A stretch of 64,000 nucleotides of DNA from Thalassia testudinum. Taxonomy: Eukaryota; Streptophyta; Magnoliopsida; Alismatales; Hydrocharitaceae. The number at the start of each line of letters is the position of its first letter. Positions within the stretch are counted from its first letter, which is position 1. Below the pieces are notes generated by a model. It did no database searches. It saw only the letters and a list, made by a program, of their open reading frames with translations, and had not been told where the DNA came from. The stretch lies in the NCBI GenBank assembly GCA_037157565.1, contig JAZHRO010000054.1, positions 15,855,501 to 15,919,500 of the forward strand, given 5' to 3'. The translations under genes were made by a program, and so were the position numbers. Below are positions 21,471 through 33,770 of this stretch, piece after piece.

Positions 21471-23310
21471 TGATGAGAGCCTCATCATAAACCCTAACTA
21501 GCACAATTTAATCTAAATAAGTGTGAAGAAGCTCCTACAAAACCTAAAGAAAAGCCTAACTCAGAGAATTCTGAATTGAAGAATTAAACAAGTCATGAGG
21601 GGTGAAACTATAATTTTACCAAGGCAATACACAAACAAGGTATCTAAGGGTCTAAACACAGGTCAAATGAGCTTAATAAGGAAGGAAGTGAGATGATCTG
21701 ATCTGAAAAGGATTATAGCAACTTCTAGGAATTAAATAACATTCTGTAACACTAAAAATAAATCCACTTTAATTCACAAGATTCTAGGCAGAGTAAAAAT
21801 CAAATAAACCCTCTAAAAATCATGGAAAAATACTCCCTAGGGTTTAGAACCTTCAATTTGGCCTTTGCAACCTATTTTGACCTAATTTGAGAACCATGCC
21901 CAAATTTAACCTAATTTGGGTTTTTACGCAAATTGATCAGTCAAATGTGGTCAAACCTAAAATCAAATTACACCATTGAATTCCTTAGGTTCAAATTAGG
22001 CTGGTACAAAAATTTGGGCCTAAGTGAAGACCATCTTGACCGACTTTACAAATTGGTCCTCTTGAATTACTTTTTGACCCTTATCTTTTCAAAACCTTGC
22101 ATTTAGCCCCCTATCTTCCCCTTCATTCTTTGCAGAATGGTCCTCCTTGCCACCCTGCGCAGGCGCCATCCTCCGCGTACCTCCGGCGACCTTGCGCGGA
22201 GGATGGCGCCGCGCAGGGTAAGGCAACCGCTCTCAGGAACGAGCGAGGGGTTCCCTGCGTTGTCCTCTGTCGCAGGGACCCTCCCTTGTGACCGGCGGCT
22301 GCCCATGCCTCTCGTGCGAACACACGAAAGGCATGGGTCTCCATCTCCGACCATCTCTAGCGAGTCTCCCACGTCACTGCCTCGAAACCCTCTCCTCGCC
22401 AACACCTTTATAAGAAGCAGCAGGGGCTACCGTCTCCTTCAAGTCTAATTTGGCCGAGGATCCCTCTCCGATTTCATCTCCTCCTCCCACGGCCAAAACG
22501 CCCGCAGGCTCCGGTGGCCCTTTCCTCCTCCTTTCATCGCTCTGCTGCCATACTTGCAGCAAAGCCCACTCCGCCTCATCTTCCTGCGCCAGGCCGCACC
22601 AGCTGGTGCCTTCCTGACCTCTTCCTCGCCGCCGTTACTCCCCTCTGGGCTCCTTCGTCTACAGCGCCGGTAGGTACGCGTCGAGCCGCCTCCCTCCCTC
22701 TTCGTTAATTAGGTAGGTAAAAACTTTCCCCTCTCCCTCTCTGTTATTTCCCCCTTCCTACTTTACTATTTCAACCCACCGACCACCACTGTCCATCACC
22801 ACCTTCTCCATCTCCGGCTACCCTCCGGCGAGGCGTACTCACCACTCCACGCCTCTATCCGCCTCGCTAGATACCCCTTAAGCTCCACGCCACCTCACTG
22901 ACACCGAATCCACCCTCCATTCACCACCTAGCACCTCCAGATCACTCCCCGAACACACCCACTCTCACGCACGCAGAGTGCCCGAGGTGCACGGCCACAG
23001 GCACTCTCGTGACTCGCTGACCCCCACACCACACTCACCGCGCTCTAGCGAACCTCCCTGAACCTTTTTGACGTGGCCGCGAGGCCGTTTGCGTGTTTCA
23101 GGTTTCGCCCTTCTCACCGCCATTGACGAGCAGCAGGAGCTGCTTGGCAGGAAGCCCCAGGTCTCTTCAGCTCCAGGCGTGAGCCCCAGGAGGCGCGAAA
23201 TGGAGCCGCGCACACATCCAGGACTTCACTTGGGGACGCAAGCTTCGGCTGCTGCCCCAATTGCGCGAAGTTTTCTCTCGCAGGCGCCCAAGATCTGAGG
23301 TGGGACTTTA

Positions 23311-23353
23311 GTCCCACCTCGGAGGTGTATGGGTGCACGCCCATACATAAATT
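23311..23353 (+). promoter_or_regulatory. snRNA-type promoter in LTR (copy 4)
   Basis: GTCCCACCTCG at 23311-23321 differs from the USE consensus at one base. A 24-bp spacer follows, then CATAAATT at 23346-23353. Confidence 0.55.
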
Positions 23354-23375
23354 GAAAAAGTGCTATCGGTTGGTT

Positions 23376-23611
23376 GCCTCCGATAGCATTGGGGTGAGGT
23401 CTCTCACCTACTCACCGGGTCTCGTCCACGACATGCCCACGCGGATCTGACCAAACTCGACTTCCCACTCCTGTGCACTCCTCGTGCACTACCCACACCG
23501 ATGCGCCTGGACCCGGGCACGTGACCCGACCCGATTACCCGGCTCTGGGAGAGCTTACCAAAGAGAGATTCAGAGAGAGAGAGACGCGGGGAAGGGGTAG
23601 GGGTAGGTTTT
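23376..23611 (+). ncRNA. Predicted short LTR RNA (copy 4)
   Basis: The predicted start is GCCTCC at 23376, 23 bp after the TATA-like box. The GGGGTGAGGTC core can fold as GGTGAG/CTCACC. The first T4 run is at 23608-23611, giving about 236 nt. Immediately upstream, TGCTATCGG and CCGATAGCA form a perfect inverted repeat that spans the predicted start. Confidence 0.4.
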
Positions 23612-23761
23612 GCGGTGACATTTGTGTGTGTGCGCAGGAAGGAAGAAAGGAGAAGAGGAGCAGTGGCTGGGACTTAGCAAGCAGGGAAGAAGGAAGAAGG
23701 AAGGAAGGAGAAGAGAAGAGGAAGCCAAGAGAAAAAGGAGAAGGAGAGGCTGATCAGATAA

Positions 23762-23787
23762 GACGTCTGAGCTCTGAATCAGACGTC
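23762..23787. repeat. GACGTCTGA inverted repeat in LTR
   Basis: GACGTCTGA (23762-23770) and TCAGACGTC (23779-23787) form a perfect 9-bp inverted repeat with an 8-base loop inside the purine tract. The LTR fragment at 33150-34622 has the equivalent CGTCTGAT/ATCAGACG at 34244-34265. Confidence 0.75.
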
Positions 23788-24257
23788 GGTGAAAAAGAAG
23801 AGGCAGCAGCAAAAAGAAGGAAGAAGAAGAAGGAAGGAACTATTGAAGACAGAAGACAGAGAAGAAGAGTGAAGAAGAAGGGCCAGAGCAGAAAAAAGAA
23901 GAAAAGAGAAAGAGGAACCGTAGCTGTTGAGAAAAAGAAAGGAAGAAGAAGCAGAGAAGCCCTTCAGAAAAGAAAAGAAAAGAAGAGAAGAAGAGCTTAC
24001 CACAGAGAAGAAGAAAGAAGAGAAGGAAAAGGGAAAAAGAAAGGAGCAATTTTTACTCTCTTTCTCTCTCTCTCTCTTTCTTAATTTTTGTAAAAAATTA
24101 TACTGTGAATTTATATGCTTCTGGAATTATAGTTTGCTCCCTGAGTTCGACCTCGGGAAACTTTTTATTTCCGAGTAACAAATTGTATTAAACTGGTGAC
24201 CGTTTCTTTATACTATACTACGACGAAACCTAGAGCGAGAAAACGACAACCAGTAGG

Positions 24258-25550
24258 CCTATAATTAGTATCGATGGAACTCATCTTTATGGAAAGTATA
24301 AGCACAAGCTATTGGTTGCATGTAGTATGGATGAGGGCAATCACATAGTTCCTCTTACCTTTGCATTGGTCGATGAAAAAAGGGAAGAGACTTGATTGTG
24401 GTTTCTTATGCGACTCAAAGACCTGATCATTCGTGGTAGAGAAGGCCTTATATGCATTATTTCAAACAGACATGATGGGATTAGGGCTACAATTACAAAT
24501 CCAGATGTTGGATGCTTCCTCCATTAGTCATCCATAGGTATTGTATGAGTCACGTGGCAAGCAACTTCAATGATGTGTTCAAGAACAATGCTCTAAAGAA
24601 GCTTGTGACAATTGTTGTGCTTCAAACATATGACCTTAAGTGCCAACATTATTTAGAGAAACTTCATGAATTAGATTATATTGTTCTTGGCTGGTTTGAA
24701 AGGCAATTATTACCACCTGATTTGTGGACTGAGGCTTATGATGGAGGGTATAGATATGGCTATATAACAACCAACATGAGCGAAAGTTATAATGTTGTTC
24801 TAAAATATGCAAGGTCATTACCTATTGCTACACTACTGAAGAAGACTCCTTATAACTGGGTTAATTACTTTAGAGAACGACAAGCTGAGGCTCAATGCAG
24901 GGTGAATAAAGGGAAAATTTACACTACATGGGCCAAGAAAAACTCGAGATGTGGCGAGAAGTTGCCCGGAGGCATAGCGTTGAAGTCTTTCAATGACACC
25001 CTGAGATGATATTTGAGGCTGTGACGGGTGAACGACCCACTGAATCTGACATCAAGGGTGGGAAGACATTGAGAGTGAATCTTGACTTGAGAATTTGTTC
25101 ATGTAATAAGTGGTAGACTTGGAAGATCCCATGCTCCCATGGATGCGCAGCGATGGCTCACAGGAATCTAAATGTCGATGATTACATGTCACATTTCTAT
25201 ACATGGGAGTAACAACTTTATTGCTATGAGGAGGGTTTCTACCCGGTTGCAGATAAGAAGTTGTGGATATGGCAGCCTTCATATTTTTCAAGGATTATTC
25301 CTGATCTAGAAAGGAAACGTAAAAAGGGATGTCCAAAATCAACTCACATACATAATATAATGGACTTAATTGAGACGTCACGACCAAATAATTGTAGCAA
25401 GTGTGGTGTACTTAGTCACACCAGGTGCAATTGCAGGGGGATAATTCCTTTTGAGTCAAGAAATGCAGAAAAAGCAGTGAATCCATCCATATCTGCTGAC
25501 AATCCCGATCCATCACGATTCCCAAGTAAAAGATGATGTAAAGATTCAAA
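24258..25550 (+). pseudogene. MULE transposase catalytic and SWIM region
   Basis: The catalytic core begins with SIDGTHLYGKYKHKLL (first Asp, near 24273). A second motif reads ISNRHDGI where an SDRH-type motif is expected, so the second catalytic Asp appears replaced by Asn. An open segment at 24512-25009 contains NMSESYNVVLKYARSLP, the conserved segment near the third acidic residue. After a frame change come a SWIM zinc finger (CSCNKW...PCSHGCAA, 25095-25155) and a CCHC knuckle (CSKCGVLSHTRCNC, near 25395). Stops and frameshifts occur throughout. It is the continuation of 21131-21470, split by the solo LTR. Confidence 0.88.
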
Positions 25551-26800
25551 AGTACCCAACAATCGTAATAAATGTCGATTGCATGGAGGGGTCAGTCACA
25601 AGAGGAGACATTGTCGTAATCTACCTAGTACGTAAGATTTTACGTGATGTTTGTTTGGTAAAACTTCTTGACTGATCCAAATGCACATAATTTAACACGG
25701 TTGACTGCATTATGCTATATTTTAATTGCTCAAGTATTTTATGAGCTTAACAACTCAATTTGAAAACCTGGCTTGAAGGTCACTCTTTTTTGCATATAAT
25801 TTCTTTCAAATGAAAATACCATTTCTGTTCAAGAAATGATAAAAGTTGCTGAAAAAGTTGATTCCTCAAGGTACAAAATGACTTAAATTGAACTGATGGT
25901 TGATTGGATATAATGAGGAACGGATCTACTCTCTGTGTTTAACATAAAAGGCTAAAAGAACACAAGCCAAATAACAGTTGAACATAATAAATTGAATCTG
26001 AAATGTTGATTGTTTGATCGGTTTTCCCATAGTTGAGAGTCATGCCCAAACATGTAACTGTTGAACCATGTGTGAAGTGAAAGGGGATAAAAATGGTTGA
26101 GATTTCACTTATTATTTAAACAAATCAGAGCCACAAACCTAAATAAAATCAGTAAATTTTGTTTAAATAAAATGGAGGCAGCAGATGTAGAAGAAATTAA
26201 AGATATTCCTATACCCTTTCAACCACAATTCAATTTAAAATTAAGATATATTGGTGGATGGCTAGTTATCAAATCCATAATGCATTTTGTAGGAGGTATG
26301 CTAGTTGCTCCAAACCTCTTAGATTTTCTCAATATGTAGCTATTTTTACCACTGTATTGTTCTCTCAATATGCTAGTTGCTCCATTTATGCATTTATGTT
26401 GGAATTTAGAACTTATCATTGATAACTATTATATGTATGCTTAAGAGTATAAATTTAGGGTCATGCGTTCCTGGGTGACGGGGAGTAAATTTCTTCACAC
26501 ATGTACAAAGAAGTTTGCATGAAGAAAAAAAGGAAGAACTCATCCTCCGTATATCATTTTTACCGTTTATTTGTAGCATGTTCTTCCATTGCATATTGAG
26601 AGTGATTTCTTAGGTGTTCATTTCCATTACATTTTTGTAGATGGATTGGGACTAGTAGATCATAGTGTTTTATAAGGTTAGGATAGACACTGGTCACATT
26701 TTATTTGGGAGGACCTTGTGAGTTAATTACAGTTTTATTGTAATGATTTATTCATTTTTAATGAAAATATTAATCATTTGTAGTTTTGTTCTTTTTAGGA
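25551..26800. other. Intergenic, no gene recognised
   Basis: This AT-rich DNA separates the MULE transposase from the PMD remnant. I see no conserved coding block, RNA gene or clear repeat terminus. It may be MULE internal sequence. Confidence 0.5.
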
Positions 26801-28690
26801 TAATACTTGGCTTAAGTGTCACAGACGTGAGGCTGTATTATGTCACAACCAGTCCCACGAGAGGATACAACCATATGTCGAGAAGGTGGGGTTATGACCC
26901 ATCCTATTGCTTCCTTTTATTTATCAGGATTGGTAGCTAATCACATCTTTGGTGGAGAGATGGCGATCGGAGACACACACCTTCCATATGGGACATGGGG
27001 AAATAACAATCACATTGGAGGATGTCGCTATTATCATGGGACTACTTATTGATGGAGATGTCGTCAAGGTAGACTATTTACTTAATGCATCCAGCCCCTT
27101 ATCTATTTATTAGTTGCATGTTTTTTGATAGTGGTTGAAACAACGACCAGACAAATATTTTTAAAGCATGTTAATTCGTAAAGCTCGCAGGCAATGCTAG
27201 CAGATGATGCTGGCTGCTGCTAGCACCACCTGAAAAATCAAAATGTGGTGGTGGTGGTGTGTATGGATATAAATTTTATAAATCAATGTGTATGGGATTT
27301 AGCAAAACACAACGCATGCCCAATCCTGAGGCATCCCTACTTTCATTGCTCATGTTACCAGATTACACTCTCTACATACGCAAGGAGATGCTCAATCCAT
27401 TTCAAGCACAAAACTGTTTTCTTTTACTATCAGCATGCATAATCCAAGAAATATGTGTTTCTGTTTTCTGAAATGATCCAACATTTTGGTAGGCTTATTC
27501 AACAAAATCTTTGCATGTGAGATTTTATTTCACGTTCATGCTATAGCATCAGAAAAAGCAACCAGTGTATCGTATCTAAATCTCTGGAAAAAAACAAAAA
27601 TAAATCCCGCTCATGTCCTTCCATAGAATTGAGGCCACATGTGTTCCCATGATACTGACGTGTTTTGAGAAAGTACCCAACCAGGCTTATTCCCACACAG
27701 AAGGATACATCATCAGAAGGTCCACAGGCATTGCAATTTTTTGCTTCATTTACCTGTTATGTATGCTTACAGATTTTTTTTTTCCTTCATTGAAACAGAT
27801 GCTACGAGACAAAATTGATTACATATGTTCCAATAGTTGTTGGGACGCCAACCACCTAACTTGAAAGGATCTCGAGTGAAGTTGCGTTAGCTGTAACAAA
27901 ATTTTGGAGAGTTACCAGACAATGAGACAATGTTGCAGTAGGTACGAGCATACATCTTGCAAATACTATGAGCAATCATCTTCCCCAACAATACGACACA
28001 TTGGTTTCACTTACATATTGCCACTGCTCCAGGATTTTGATGTCGTCGAATGGTTCAGTTAGGGATCTACATGTTTGGCGTTCCTAAAGAGGTTTTGTAA
28101 ATTTATTTATTTCATTTCTAAGTCACTATTTATATGTTAAGAATGACTTATAGTATATCCTTGAAATGTAGGAATCTATGTAGAGCCGCTCACAATGTCA
28201 CCGAACAAATCGGTGTGGGAGTGGTTCCCCCATATCACTCCTATAATACAGCAGCAACCATAGTGGAATGGGAGGCCATTGACGCGTCGCTGGAGTGCAT
28301 CGTTCAAGGTTACGGACCATCCGATGCACGTCGTGCGTCCATATCGGGATGCTTTCGACATACAGGCTCCTGATCAGGTAACAAATTTCATTCGCATTAT
28401 TTAAGTATGTTAATTAAGTTATCATCCGACCTTCACTTTTTTTAGATTGTTTGGAGGCCATATATCGAGGATATTGTAGCATAGCTTCCTCCGTATTGCT
28501 TAGTTGATCGGAAGATTTGGCACGCTCGTGTGCCATCGGTGCACTTCCATATGGTGGAGCATCACTTCACATATTGAGTTATGTTCCAGTTCGGTGGTCA
28601 CCAAGGTCCCCCAACAGATTGTGATACTGATAAAGCTTTACATGTCATTGACCTTAGAAAAGAGAATGACATTGACTGGAGATTAGAGCA
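26800..28690 (+). pseudogene. Plant mobile domain (PMD, MAIN-like) pseudogene
   Basis: Three separated blocks match the PMD found in MAIN/MAIL1 proteins and in transposon-borne relatives. Block 1 (about 26825-27070) has a RIQPYVEKVGL-like start and [20 protein letters not shown]. Block 2 (about 28170-28370) has SPNKSVWEWFPH and HPMHVVRPYRDAF-like segments. Block 3 (about 28445-28690) has VWRPYIEDI, LPPYCLVDRKIWHA, VHFHMVEHHF and CDTDKALHVIDLRKEN. Stops (for example after HHFTY) and frame changes interrupt it. The blocks are probably separated by introns. It lies in the same direction as the MULE transposase, as expected if the MULE carried it. It ends where an LTR begins at 28697. Confidence 0.85.
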
Positions 28691-28696
28691 TGTAAC

Positions 28697-29392
28697 TGAT
28701 AAGAGACTCATCATGGCTCCTAATTACCACTAATTAGTTAGTTTCCCTAGCTATTAACTACAAATACATTAAATACATGGTTAATTATACTATAGGGGTT
28801 AAATTACCAAGGTCCTGCAAAATAAGTTAAAAATACATAATTTAATATTAATTAATCATAATAATAATTTAATTAATAATTAGGACTTAAAATAATAATA
28901 ATTGGCTATATAAAAAGTATTTTATTTAACTTAATTAATTTAAAGACCTAAGTAAGTAATTAACTTAATTAAACTAATCATTTAAATAAAAATAGCTAAA
29001 AAGAGAAAAAATGTAATTTCAAGGCATAAATATAATATTTATCTAATTTATGATTATATGTAAAAAATTTAAAAATAAATAAATAAAAATAAGCCTTAAA
29101 ACTCACTATTTATGTTTAGGTACTTAACTTCTTTTTCAATTGAGTCCTTTTTATTTTCAATCAGGTTCTTTTATTGCACTTATACCCTTGTGTACATCTT
29201 CTTCATCTTCATCTTCAACCGTGGATGGTTGAGGATGACCAGTTTCCGTGCCACCGATTCACTATCGATCCTACTTCAGAAAACCTTCACCATTACCGTT
29301 CACCCTTTCCTCATCCGATGGATTGGATTACCAAGAAATCCTATTTGACCCAGGCTTTTAACTTCCGACACCAATGAGTACAATGAACCTAG
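28697..29392 (+). mobile_element. 5' part of a long LTR (copy 7)
   Basis: It begins TGATAAGAGACTCATCA and resembles the start of the minus-strand LTR at 15160, including an AT-rich first 400 bp. It is cut by the LTR that starts at 29393. The fragment at 33150-34622 could be its distal half, but I could not prove this. Confidence 0.6.
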
Positions 29393-31943
29393 TGATGGTA
29401 ACACCATCATTAGCCATAACTAACTTGAATTAGTTGGAATCAATAGACAAATGCTCCTGAATGTCGCCTGAGAGCCGTAATTTCGCTCAGATCCGTTTTG
29501 AGAAGAGAACATTAAAACATGGTTAAATCTGTAGTTTAAAAATCATATCATAAATGCAAAGTAACCATGGGATTTGTCAGGGGTTAATTGAAGGTCAAGT
29601 GAGCATTAAAGTTTAATAAGTGGGTCCATATAGATAAAATAGGTTTTCACGCACTCCAAGAACCAAAACAACACACAAAACCTTAATTTCAGACCCGCTT
29701 GAATTGAAGAGGTTCTGATCAGGATAAAATTTATCTAAAACTCCCAAAATTTGTAGAAAAATATTCTAAGAGGTTTAGTACCCTTGGTTTGACCATTTAA
29801 ATCCATTTTGACCTTAGACAAAGCTTCAGACGGGATTTTATCCTAATTTGGACTTTTGTGCAAATTACCCTATCAAATACAATCAAAACTCAAATCTAAC
29901 TTCACCTTTAGATTCCTTGGGTCTAAATTAAGTTAGGGTCAAAATTTGGGCCCACTTAGTTTGCAATATAATCCCTTAAAACTCTATTTTTTACACCTAA
30001 GGCCCTAATTTTCAAATTCCTTGCAATTAGGCCCCTAACTTCTCATCATTTTCTTCAAATGAGTTCCTACCACCATTAACATGTGAACGTATCCGCAGCC
30101 GACCTTCAAACGAGGAGATCTCTTTAATTCCTCAGCCAAATCCTCCCAAAATTAGAAGGAACAATCTTTAGAAGATCCTCATTTGGTTGAATCACTTCAG
30201 GGATTCCAAATCACACCATGGAGCTCAAGCAAAGCCCTCGAAATCCGCGAGGGAACCCAAATCAAATCGCGACTAATTCCCTTGTTTGAGCTCAAATTTG
30301 AGCTCTATATAAGCTCTAGATCATACTGTTGTTCTTCTTAGTTCGGTTTAGCCTAAAAAAAAGATCTTCCTCCTCTTCTCTGGCCAGCTTCAACCATGAC
30401 TTCGACAGCCTCCTCGCTCTCCCTCATCAGAGTCTCCAACGGACAAATTGGAGGCACTATGGCCTTCCACTTTTCTTCGCAACCAAAACCCATCAAAGTT
30501 TAGCCGCCTTTGACCCTTTCCTCGCTGTCGCTCTCCCATCGGAGCCTTCATCTCCTCCGATGCCGACCAATCAAAGCTGACGCGGAGCTCCCTCCTTTTC
30601 GTCCGTAGATAAGCTCTCTCTCTCTCTCTCTCTCTCTAGTGTCTCCCTAACCTTCTATCTTTCTAAATCAACCACTGAATCATGCTCTCCCCTCTTGTCT
30701 TCTCCACGATCAACACACCTCCGATGAGGCCATTACGCCTCCACACCGCTCCAAACTCCATGCCACCACCTCCATTAGCATCGCCACACCACCTTCAAAA
30801 GCCCTCTCCCTATTTCGCCTTCCAGCCACTCTACTCCCCCTCCGAACAACCCATCCTTTGTCCATCATCTCCGACACTATCTGGCATCTACATGCTTCCA
30901 ATCTCCTTGCTATCACCACCATTCACTTCCTCATCTCACGACGAGTCTCCTAAACCTACTAATTGGGCCAAAAGGCAGTTCTTGTGCATTACAAGTATTC
31001 GCCGACGAGCTTCATGTCTCTGGCGTCTTCTCCGATGTCGTGCATCATCATTCGGCCATCCTTCGACCTTTCTACCACCCCAAGCAATTACGAAACTATC
31101 TAGAGAGCACACCAGCAGCTCCAGCTGACAAAGCAAGGCCACCAACAACTCCAATTAGGAAACAACATCTTGTTGCTGTGAACGCAAGAAGACACATGAG
31201 ACAGTAGTCCCATATCGTGTGGGTAAAAGCATTCGCAATGGTACAAAAGGGAATTGTGATGAGGGCTTATCGCCTCTTCACTGGGGGTGAGGTCCTCGTA
31301 CTGCACTCTCTCTCACACCTCACTCACCACACACGCTGGTGAGCCTGGTCCCCTATAGTCGATCCGATTACCCGATTGAGGATCCGATTAGGGCCTAGAG
31401 ATGCGTGCATGACCGCTTAACACTTAGCATCTCAAGAGGCTTTGTGCTGTGTTGGTGCCTTGAGTTGTGATAACTTAAGTCATCTAGGGGTTATACCCGA
31501 CATCTGATATTAGTTGAGGCACTATGGAGTCATTTGATATCTATTCTGGTGTGGCTAATTGAGATATATGTGGTTCTAAACACTGTTGGGAAATTTGAAC
31601 TACGGGATGTATGCTTAAGTTGAAGGAGCTAAGTGGTGATCTAAATCACCATTATTTTTGGGGTTTTCTTCTATTCTTTTTATCTCGTTGTTCTTGAGAT
31701 ACATTGGTTTATCATTGAATATATTTCTGAGTAGTTTATTCATTGAATATCTTTAATTGTGATTTATTGATTGTGCTCATTATTTTTATATCACGATTAG
31801 TGTGTAAATTCCATATTTGCTCCTTACGAACGACCTCAGACTCAATTTCCTGATTTCAAGCACTCTATAAATTTAAATGTTGTAGCATTTTCGTTGGTCG
31901 TACTACAACGTGCATTCCTAAAACTTAACAAAAGCATGCAACA
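29393..31943 (+). mobile_element. 5' LTR of Athila/Tat-like element (copy 5)
   Basis: A 2551-bp LTR runs from TGATGGTAACACCATCA to ATGCAACA, followed after three bases by a primer-binding site, which makes it a 5' LTR. It shares most blocks with the solo LTR at 816-3361: U3 spacer, TATA region (CTATATAAGC near 30303), an snRNA-type promoter (31207-31249) and the terminal CTCCTTACGAACGACCTC block. A (CT)n microsatellite lies at 30614-30639. The short plus-strand open frames (for example 30682-31128) are proline/serine-rich artefacts. Confidence 0.85.
31207..31249 (+). promoter_or_regulatory. snRNA-type promoter in LTR (copy 5)
   Basis: GTCCCATATCG at 31207-31217 differs from the USE at one base (C to T). 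A 24-bp spacer is followed by TACAAAAG at 31242-31249. GCCTC starts at 31272, again 23 bp downstream, followed by GGGGGTGAGGTCC. The next T4+ run is only near 31657, so a short terminated RNA is less likely from this copy. Confidence 0.5.
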
Positions 31944-33149
31944 TTTTAGTGCCGTTGCCGGAGAACAATGCACAATTCATCATTAATCGTATCTTATTTG
32001 ATTGAGCTTATTACTAACTTGCCATATTTGTTTTGCTGTGATTTTGCAAGGTATATCACAAGAAGATCTTCCGCACAATCAACCACTATAGGGGCAGGTA
32101 AAATTTTTTCTTCTTCCCTCATTAACCTCCTAATCCTAGGAAGAGAAAAAAGAAACAAATGAATTAGGATCCACTTGTCTTATTTTTCTAGTAACTATTA
32201 CTTACAGGCAAAAGTTTCCTAATTTGTGAACTTGATTTATACCTGATTGAAGATTGAGACAATTTGATTAGAGATCCCTATTCTTATTTCTTGTACCTAT
32301 TAGGGATTTATGCTTAAATTCTCAACATCTTGGAATACTCACTTTCTTGTTTGGGTCCAAGGTGTTACATTTGAGATCAAATTTGACTTGAAATAGAGTC
32401 AATTAGGGTTTCCACTTTAGGATTGTGAAGTGTTAGTACACATTTTCCTGCATTAAAGGAAATTGACATTCCCGCATTTGTGTACTACCTAAGCTCTTGG
32501 TTGAAAAGATTTATTCAAGAAAACACTAAAATCAAGGGTCTAAATTCACTTGAACCCTAAAATTTTGGACCAATAATCTGAGAGTCAATTCAGATTGATT
32601 TTGGGTCTTGACCCAAATTTTACCCTCAAACTTTAGGGCAGGTTAGGTGAAGTTGGTCCACTCTGTGGATCAATCGACCTTTAATTTAGGTCACAAATTG
32701 AATCAATTTCTAAATCAAGTGAAATTTAAGACACAAATTAGGACTAAAATTGGTAGACTTAAGATCTCAATTCATACATTCCGGTCTACCTGGAATTGTA
32801 GTGACAAGGAAGATTGGGTGGGAGAAACCCTGTAACCCATCGGGATGCTTTACCGTGCAAGGGCCTTTGCGGGGCTCTCCCTTCCAGGCTATCCAAATAA
32901 TTCTCAGGTGTGTGAATTTCTGATTCGGAGGTATCATCCGCCTTGAAACAGCCTTAGTCATCCAAAAATCTTTGGGTGCCTTGATTGGGTCCAATAAACA
33001 TCTAGTCTCTCATATATTCTCTAGAGCACATACATAGGAAAGGTCCTTAGGTCTGACCTAGAGGCCTCTATTAGAGCTGATCTTCTATGGGAAAATCTGA
33101 TTTGATCTAATCAAATCGATTTGAACCTAAATTTGATACGACTGCCACC
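31944..33149 (+). mobile_element. PBS and leader of Athila/Tat-like element
   Basis: TAGTGCCGTTGCCGG at 31947-31961 is a degraded form of the TGGCGCCGTTGCCGG primer-binding site region of Athila/Tat elements. Its two differences are C-to-T/G-to-A changes. The following kilobase is non-coding leader-like sequence. From about 32800 to 33149 I see no recognisable feature. Confidence 0.6.
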
Positions 33150-33770
33150 CTGCTCCGGCCCTTTCGTCCCTGTAACTAGGTCAGAACTACTCCCCATCAC
33201 CCCCTCTTTCTTTTCCTCACTGTCTTTCATTCGATTAAACCCTCGACCGCTCCTGTCCACCGTCACCTTCTTCGTCTCTGGCCACCCTTCGGCGAGACGC
33301 TCCCATCTCTCCGCCGCCCCACACACCTCGCCGACCCTCGCATAACCTCCGCCTCATCACACTGAACAACCTCCGCCCACCCACTGCCGCTCTACACCCA
33401 CTCATCGCTCCCCCGAACACACCCACACCTCCAGTCACAGGGCGACCTAGGCACGCACGCCTAGGCCGCCTCACGACCTGCTGCACCTCTCACCACCTTC
33501 GCCGCACCACGGCGAAGGTCCCCCGCTGATCTGATTAAGCTGAGAGGCCCTTTTCGTGTCTGGCAGTTTCGACGCCCGACCGCCATAGATGCTGCATTGA
33601 AGCAGCTCCACGCACGCTCCAGGCTTCAGAACTCCAAGGCTCCAGGTGCTGCGAGGTCGGGAAGGTAGTGCGAAGGCAGCTAACCCAGCAATCGACGCGA
33701 ATAGAGCCTGCAGCTGAGAAAGTGAAGCTGCGGTCTGCTGCGCACGCGCGCGAGAAGAGCACTGAAGATA

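Larger units (their letters stand above)
21471..24252 (+). mobile_element. Solo long LTR, Athila/Tat-like, TSD GTAGG (copy 4)
   Basis: This 2782-bp LTR opens with the palindrome TGATGAGAGCCTCATCA and ends CGACAACCA. Perfect GTAGG duplications (21466-21470 and 24253-24257) show it inserted in the MULE transposase gene. Internal landmarks are the Pol II promoter region (CTTTATAAGAAG near 22406), a possible 385-bp intron (GT at 22717, AG at 23101), an snRNA-type promoter (23311-23353), a long AG-rich tract (23560-24050), a GACGTCTGA hairpin (23762-23787) and the terminal CTCCCTGAGTTCGACCTCGG block. Confidence 0.9.

Noticed and set aside
23473..24084. 203-codon Lys/Glu/Arg-rich frame
   Set aside because: It reads through the purine tract of an LTR; low complexity explains the open frame.
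30614..30639. (CT)n tract as a regulatory element
   Set aside because: Ordinary microsatellite within an LTR; no supporting context.
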